This document shows, in pieces, positions 61,951 through 64,000 of a stretch of 64,000 bases of DNA. The DNA is from Candidatus Bathyarchaeota archaeon (GTDB lineage Archaea; Thermoproteota; Bathyarchaeia; Bathyarchaeales; SOJC01). The translations under genes and the position numbers were made by a program. The notes under the pieces were generated by a model, which did not search any database, was not told where the DNA came from, and worked only from the letters and a program-made list of their open reading frames with translations. The stretch covers positions 1,774,012 through 1,838,011 of the forward strand of contig CP070649.1 of the NCBI GenBank assembly GCA_020354575.1, written 5' to 3'. The number at the start of each line of letters is the position of its first letter. Positions within the stretch are counted from its first letter, which is position 1.

Positions 61951-62784
61951 CTAGCATTTCCACTTTTGTTTCAGTATGTCTAAATCGCCTGCAGCAATTA
62001 TTTCTGCCAGTGCACCGTTGATTTTTGAAACTAGCGTATCTGCGTCTTTATGAGCTACAAAAGCGACGGGATAGTAAGGTCTTCTGTAGATAATGACGAT
62101 TGGCTCTTCTGCATTTTGCTCGGCTTCAAGTATCCAATTAGAAGTGATTGGAGTCTCCGCGTATATACAGTCCACTGCGCCAAGTTTCATCGCTTCAAGG
62201 GCAAGAAGAAAATCTTGGTAAATTACCGCAGCGCCCGGAGCGACATCATTTAATTCATCTTGTTGAGTCGTTCCTACTTGAGATCCACAGGTAAGACCAT
62301 AGTCTGTAAGGTTCGATAGGTATTCTAGCTCTGTAATTCCATTAACAATGGCTACGCTCTCAAGCATAATGACTTGGCCTTCCGTGATACTGTGATACGC
62401 TGTAAATTCAATTACCTGCAGCCTTTCCTCAGTGATCGAGAATCCGCTTACTCCCAAGTCGATTTCATGTGATTGGACAGCGGGAATAATAGCGTCAAAA
62501 CCCATATCCCTCCACTCAACAGTAAGACCTAATTCGTCTGCAATCATCTCCATCAAATCAATCTCGAAGCCAATGATGTGCCCTGTGGCATTCTTGTATT
62601 CATAAGGAGGCCATCCTGTTTCTGTGCCTACTATGATGTTGCCAGCGTCAGTGACACGAGCCCAAACGGGATCTTCCTCTTCACTTGGTGGAAACACAAG
62701 GGGTCCAGCAAATAGTCCCACGGCAAATGCTATAACGGCTACCACAACTAATCCAATGGTTAAAATACTATTTGAAACTCCCAT
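61951..62784 (-). CDS. ABC transporter substrate-binding protein, polar amino-acid family
   Basis: About 277 residues. A lipid-less signal anchor (GLVVVAVIAFAVGLFAGPLVF) comes first, then the SBP_bac_3 fold: IIVGTETGWPPYEYKNATG near 48, GFEIDLMEMIADELG near 70 and DLGVSGFSITEERLQ near 110. Binds an amino acid outside the cell and hands it to the permeases. ATG 62784, preceded by GGGGAAAA, gives a sensible signal peptide; an upstream start at 62850 would add 22 polar residues. First gene of the operon. Confidence 0.93.
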   Translation of the reverse strand: MGVSNSILTIGLVVVAVIAFAVGLFAGPLVFPPSEEEDPVWARVTDAGNIIVGTETGWPPYEYKNATGHIIGFEIDLMEMIADELGLTVEWRDMGFDAIIPAVQSHEIDLGVSGFSITEERLQVIEFTAYHSITEGQVIMLESVAIVNGITELEYLSNLTDYGLTCGSQVGTTQQDELNDVAPGAAVIYQDFLLALEAMKLGAVDCIYAETPITSNWILEAEQNAEEPIVIIYRRPYYPVAFVAHKDADTLVSKINGALAEIIAAGDLDILKQKWKC

Positions 62785-62913
62785 TTTTCCCCATCTATGC
62801 TTGTATGCTAATCTATTTAAATTTGAAGCGTGCGAGAAGGATAAATGCATACGGATCTGCTTATCGAATCGTAAGATTTAAGTTTCATTGGAGCCTAGAT
62901 TTGGGGTAGCCAA

Positions 62914-63321
62914 CTGCGAAATTTCGAAATCGGACCCTATCAAGTCTCAGTCTTACTGTTGATAATAATATTAGCTGCTAGCTCTATAGTGACCGCAGCA
63001 ACTTTTCTCTGGAGCACAAGAACCATCCCCATGGTAGTTGAAGAACCATTATCAATCTCTGATTATCCTAGTGCAATTCATGTGCATCCCGGAGAGAATC
63101 AGACTCTCGTTGTTTCTATTCTGAATTCCGCACCAGTAAACTATGTAGTAGCACTAATTTTTTCATTAAATGAAACAACATATCAAGAGTCTTATGTAAC
63201 TTTCAGCAATTCTACCTATATCCTAGTACCTGGTCTGAATAATGTTACTGCTTGGATGTTTGTTCAAAGTGGTGCTCATCCTGCCTGGCTTGAACTAATC
63301 ATTGATTTTTACAGATACTAA
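62914..63321 (+). CDS. Small secreted or membrane-anchored protein with beta domain; start uncertain
   Basis: A short extracellular protein: a hydrophobic N-terminal helix (SVLLLIIILAASSIVTAATF) followed by about 90 residues of beta sandwich type with N-glycosylation sequons (NQT, NET, NST, NVT) and an Ig/CARDB-like pattern (HPGENQTLVVSILN). The first normal start is TTG 62959, which cuts into the helix. CTG 62914 would give MRNFEIGPYQ, a normal basic start, with GGGGT seven bases before it. Box A TTTAAG near 62878. Function unknown. Confidence 0.55.
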   Translation: MRNFEIGPYQVSVLLLIIILAASSIVTAATFLWSTRTIPMVVEEPLSISDYPSAIHVHPGENQTLVVSILNSAPVNYVVALIFSLNETTYQESYVTFSNSTYILVPGLNNVTAWMFVQSGAHPAWLELIIDFYRY

Positions 63322-63474
63322 TCGATTCAAAGCACGCAAGCATAAATCAGCAATATAGAGCTCTATTGGACAACAAACACAATTCTACCTAACAACAGGT
63401 GAACGCACCGATGAAAAACAGATAAATCCTATTTGTGAGTACTTCATGGCATTAAATATGTAATTCCGCAGGTA

Positions 63475-64000
63475 TTGATATTGAGAAGGTCAGAAGTAGC
63501 AATTATGAAAGGCAAGAGGAGTCACGAACCAGTTTTTCAAGCCTTGGATCTGCTAGATTATCGAGAGGCGATTTCTGGATGGAATACAGTGCTTATCAAG
63601 GTCAACTTCATAACGACAAAAACATGGGATACTGGTGCGACTACAGATCCTATTGTCGTTGAAGCAATCATAAAGAGGTTAAAGGATCTTCCCGTTGAGA
63701 TTTATGTGGTGGAGTCCGATGCTACAATGACTAGCGCTGACAAAGCCTTCAAAGTAACAGGTATGGCGGAAATGTGTGAGCGCAATAACGTTGAATGTCT
63801 CAACTTAAGACATGTAAAAGAGAAGGTGGCGATCGATGTGCCTGAAGGAGATGCGCTGAAACAGATTAAAGTACCACAGATTGTCGCTGAATCTGCCATT
63901 ATCAGTGCCGCGAAATTAAAGACCCACATGGCGACAGGAGTGACGCTTGGTATGAAAAACATGTTTGGCTTGCTTCCTGACAAGATGAAATTTAAGTACC
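63475..64000 (+). CDS. DUF362-type protein, partial at window end
   Basis: Open from TTG 63475 (or TTG 63481) to the window edge, about 175 residues visible. KVNFITTKTWDTGATTDP near 40-55, VVESDATMTSAD near 80, NVECLNLRH near 105 and SAAKLKTHMATGVTLGMKN near 145-163 match the DUF362 family, proteins often tied to iron-sulphur or redox systems with unknown activity. Box A ATTAAATATG near 63451 would make the transcript nearly leaderless. The C-terminus lies outside. Confidence 0.8.
   Translation, partial: MILRRSEVAIMKGKRSHEPVFQALDLLDYREAISGWNTVLIKVNFITTKTWDTGATTDPIVVEAIIKRLKDLPVEIYVVESDATMTSADKAFKVTGMAEMCERNNVECLNLRHVKEKVAIDVPEGDALKQIKVPQIVAESAIISAAKLKTHMATGVTLGMKNMFGLLPDKMKFKY

Overview
The window is a contiguous piece of an archaeal chromosome. 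The evidence is archaeal/eukaryal-type ribosomal proteins S15 and S3Ae, KEOPS components (a Bud32 tail and Pcc1), an archaeal RecJ-like DHH nuclease, Alba, a TRAM protein, ribose-1,5-bisphosphate isomerase, TATA-like box A elements about 25 bases before several starts, and SD motifs of the GGAGGTG type. The mix of archaeal information genes with a bacterial-type SerRS, KaiC-like signalling proteins and CARDB/dockerin-type secreted proteins suggests an uncultured TACK-type archaeon, possibly a Bathyarchaeia member. That placement is inference; no rRNA lies in the window.

Layout. 1-5.6 kb is a translation and tRNA-modification block: Bud32 tail, ITPase, S15, RecJ-like, Pcc1, SerRS, S3Ae, nucleotidyltransferase. 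5.7-13.8 kb holds a tandem SIS protein, a lysine-tailed putative chromatin protein, glutamine synthetase, acetoacetate-CoA ligase, tRNA-Thr and tRNA-Leu flanking a GIY-YIG gene, a zinc-ribbon protein and ribose-1,5-bisphosphate isomerase. 13.9-20 kb holds a CBS protein, a three-gene 2-oxoacid/acetoin dehydrogenase operon (E1 alpha, E1 beta, E2) and two overlapping zinc alcohol dehydrogenases. 20-26.2 kb holds CTP synthase, a flippase-like membrane protein, a winged-helix protein with a degenerate KaiC-like domain, a repetitive polymer-forming (bactofilin-like) protein and an ECF S component. 26.3-33.8 kb holds a HypE-like protein, methyltransferase, glycosyltransferase, radical SAM enzyme, second tRNA-Leu, a divergent CysRS-like protein, class II aldolase and a phosphofructokinase with PPi-type residues.

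33.9-53.3 kb is the most accessory-like part. It contains a family of small helical proteins linked to a response regulator or a KaiC ATPase, a large CARDB surface protein, a pair of related membrane proteins, a Lon-like protease, a ZIP transporter, an M32 carboxypeptidase, a multi-PAS histidine kinase, and an operon joining a KaiC ATPase, a small helical protein and a LamG/transmembrane/KaiC-like receptor. 53.6-64 kb holds a CPA2 antiporter, OsmC, small and decayed genes, an MFS transporter, Alba, TRAM, a polar amino-acid ABC transporter (binding protein, permease, ATPase, permease) and the start of a DUF362 gene.

The best candidate for an undescribed system is the signalling set built from small helical proteins, KaiC ATPases and KaiC-like domains that lack a Walker A lysine (22.8-24.2, 33.9-35.4 and 50.4-53.3 kb). 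Other signals are a CysRS-like protein with altered zinc ligands, the IDVGG coil-repeat protein, two genes that seem to need CTG starts, and an ATGCATGC-type motif at gene ends and next to two gene remnants. No CRISPR array, insertion sequence or rRNA was seen. Many genes start with TTG or GTG, so several starts were chosen by SD position.
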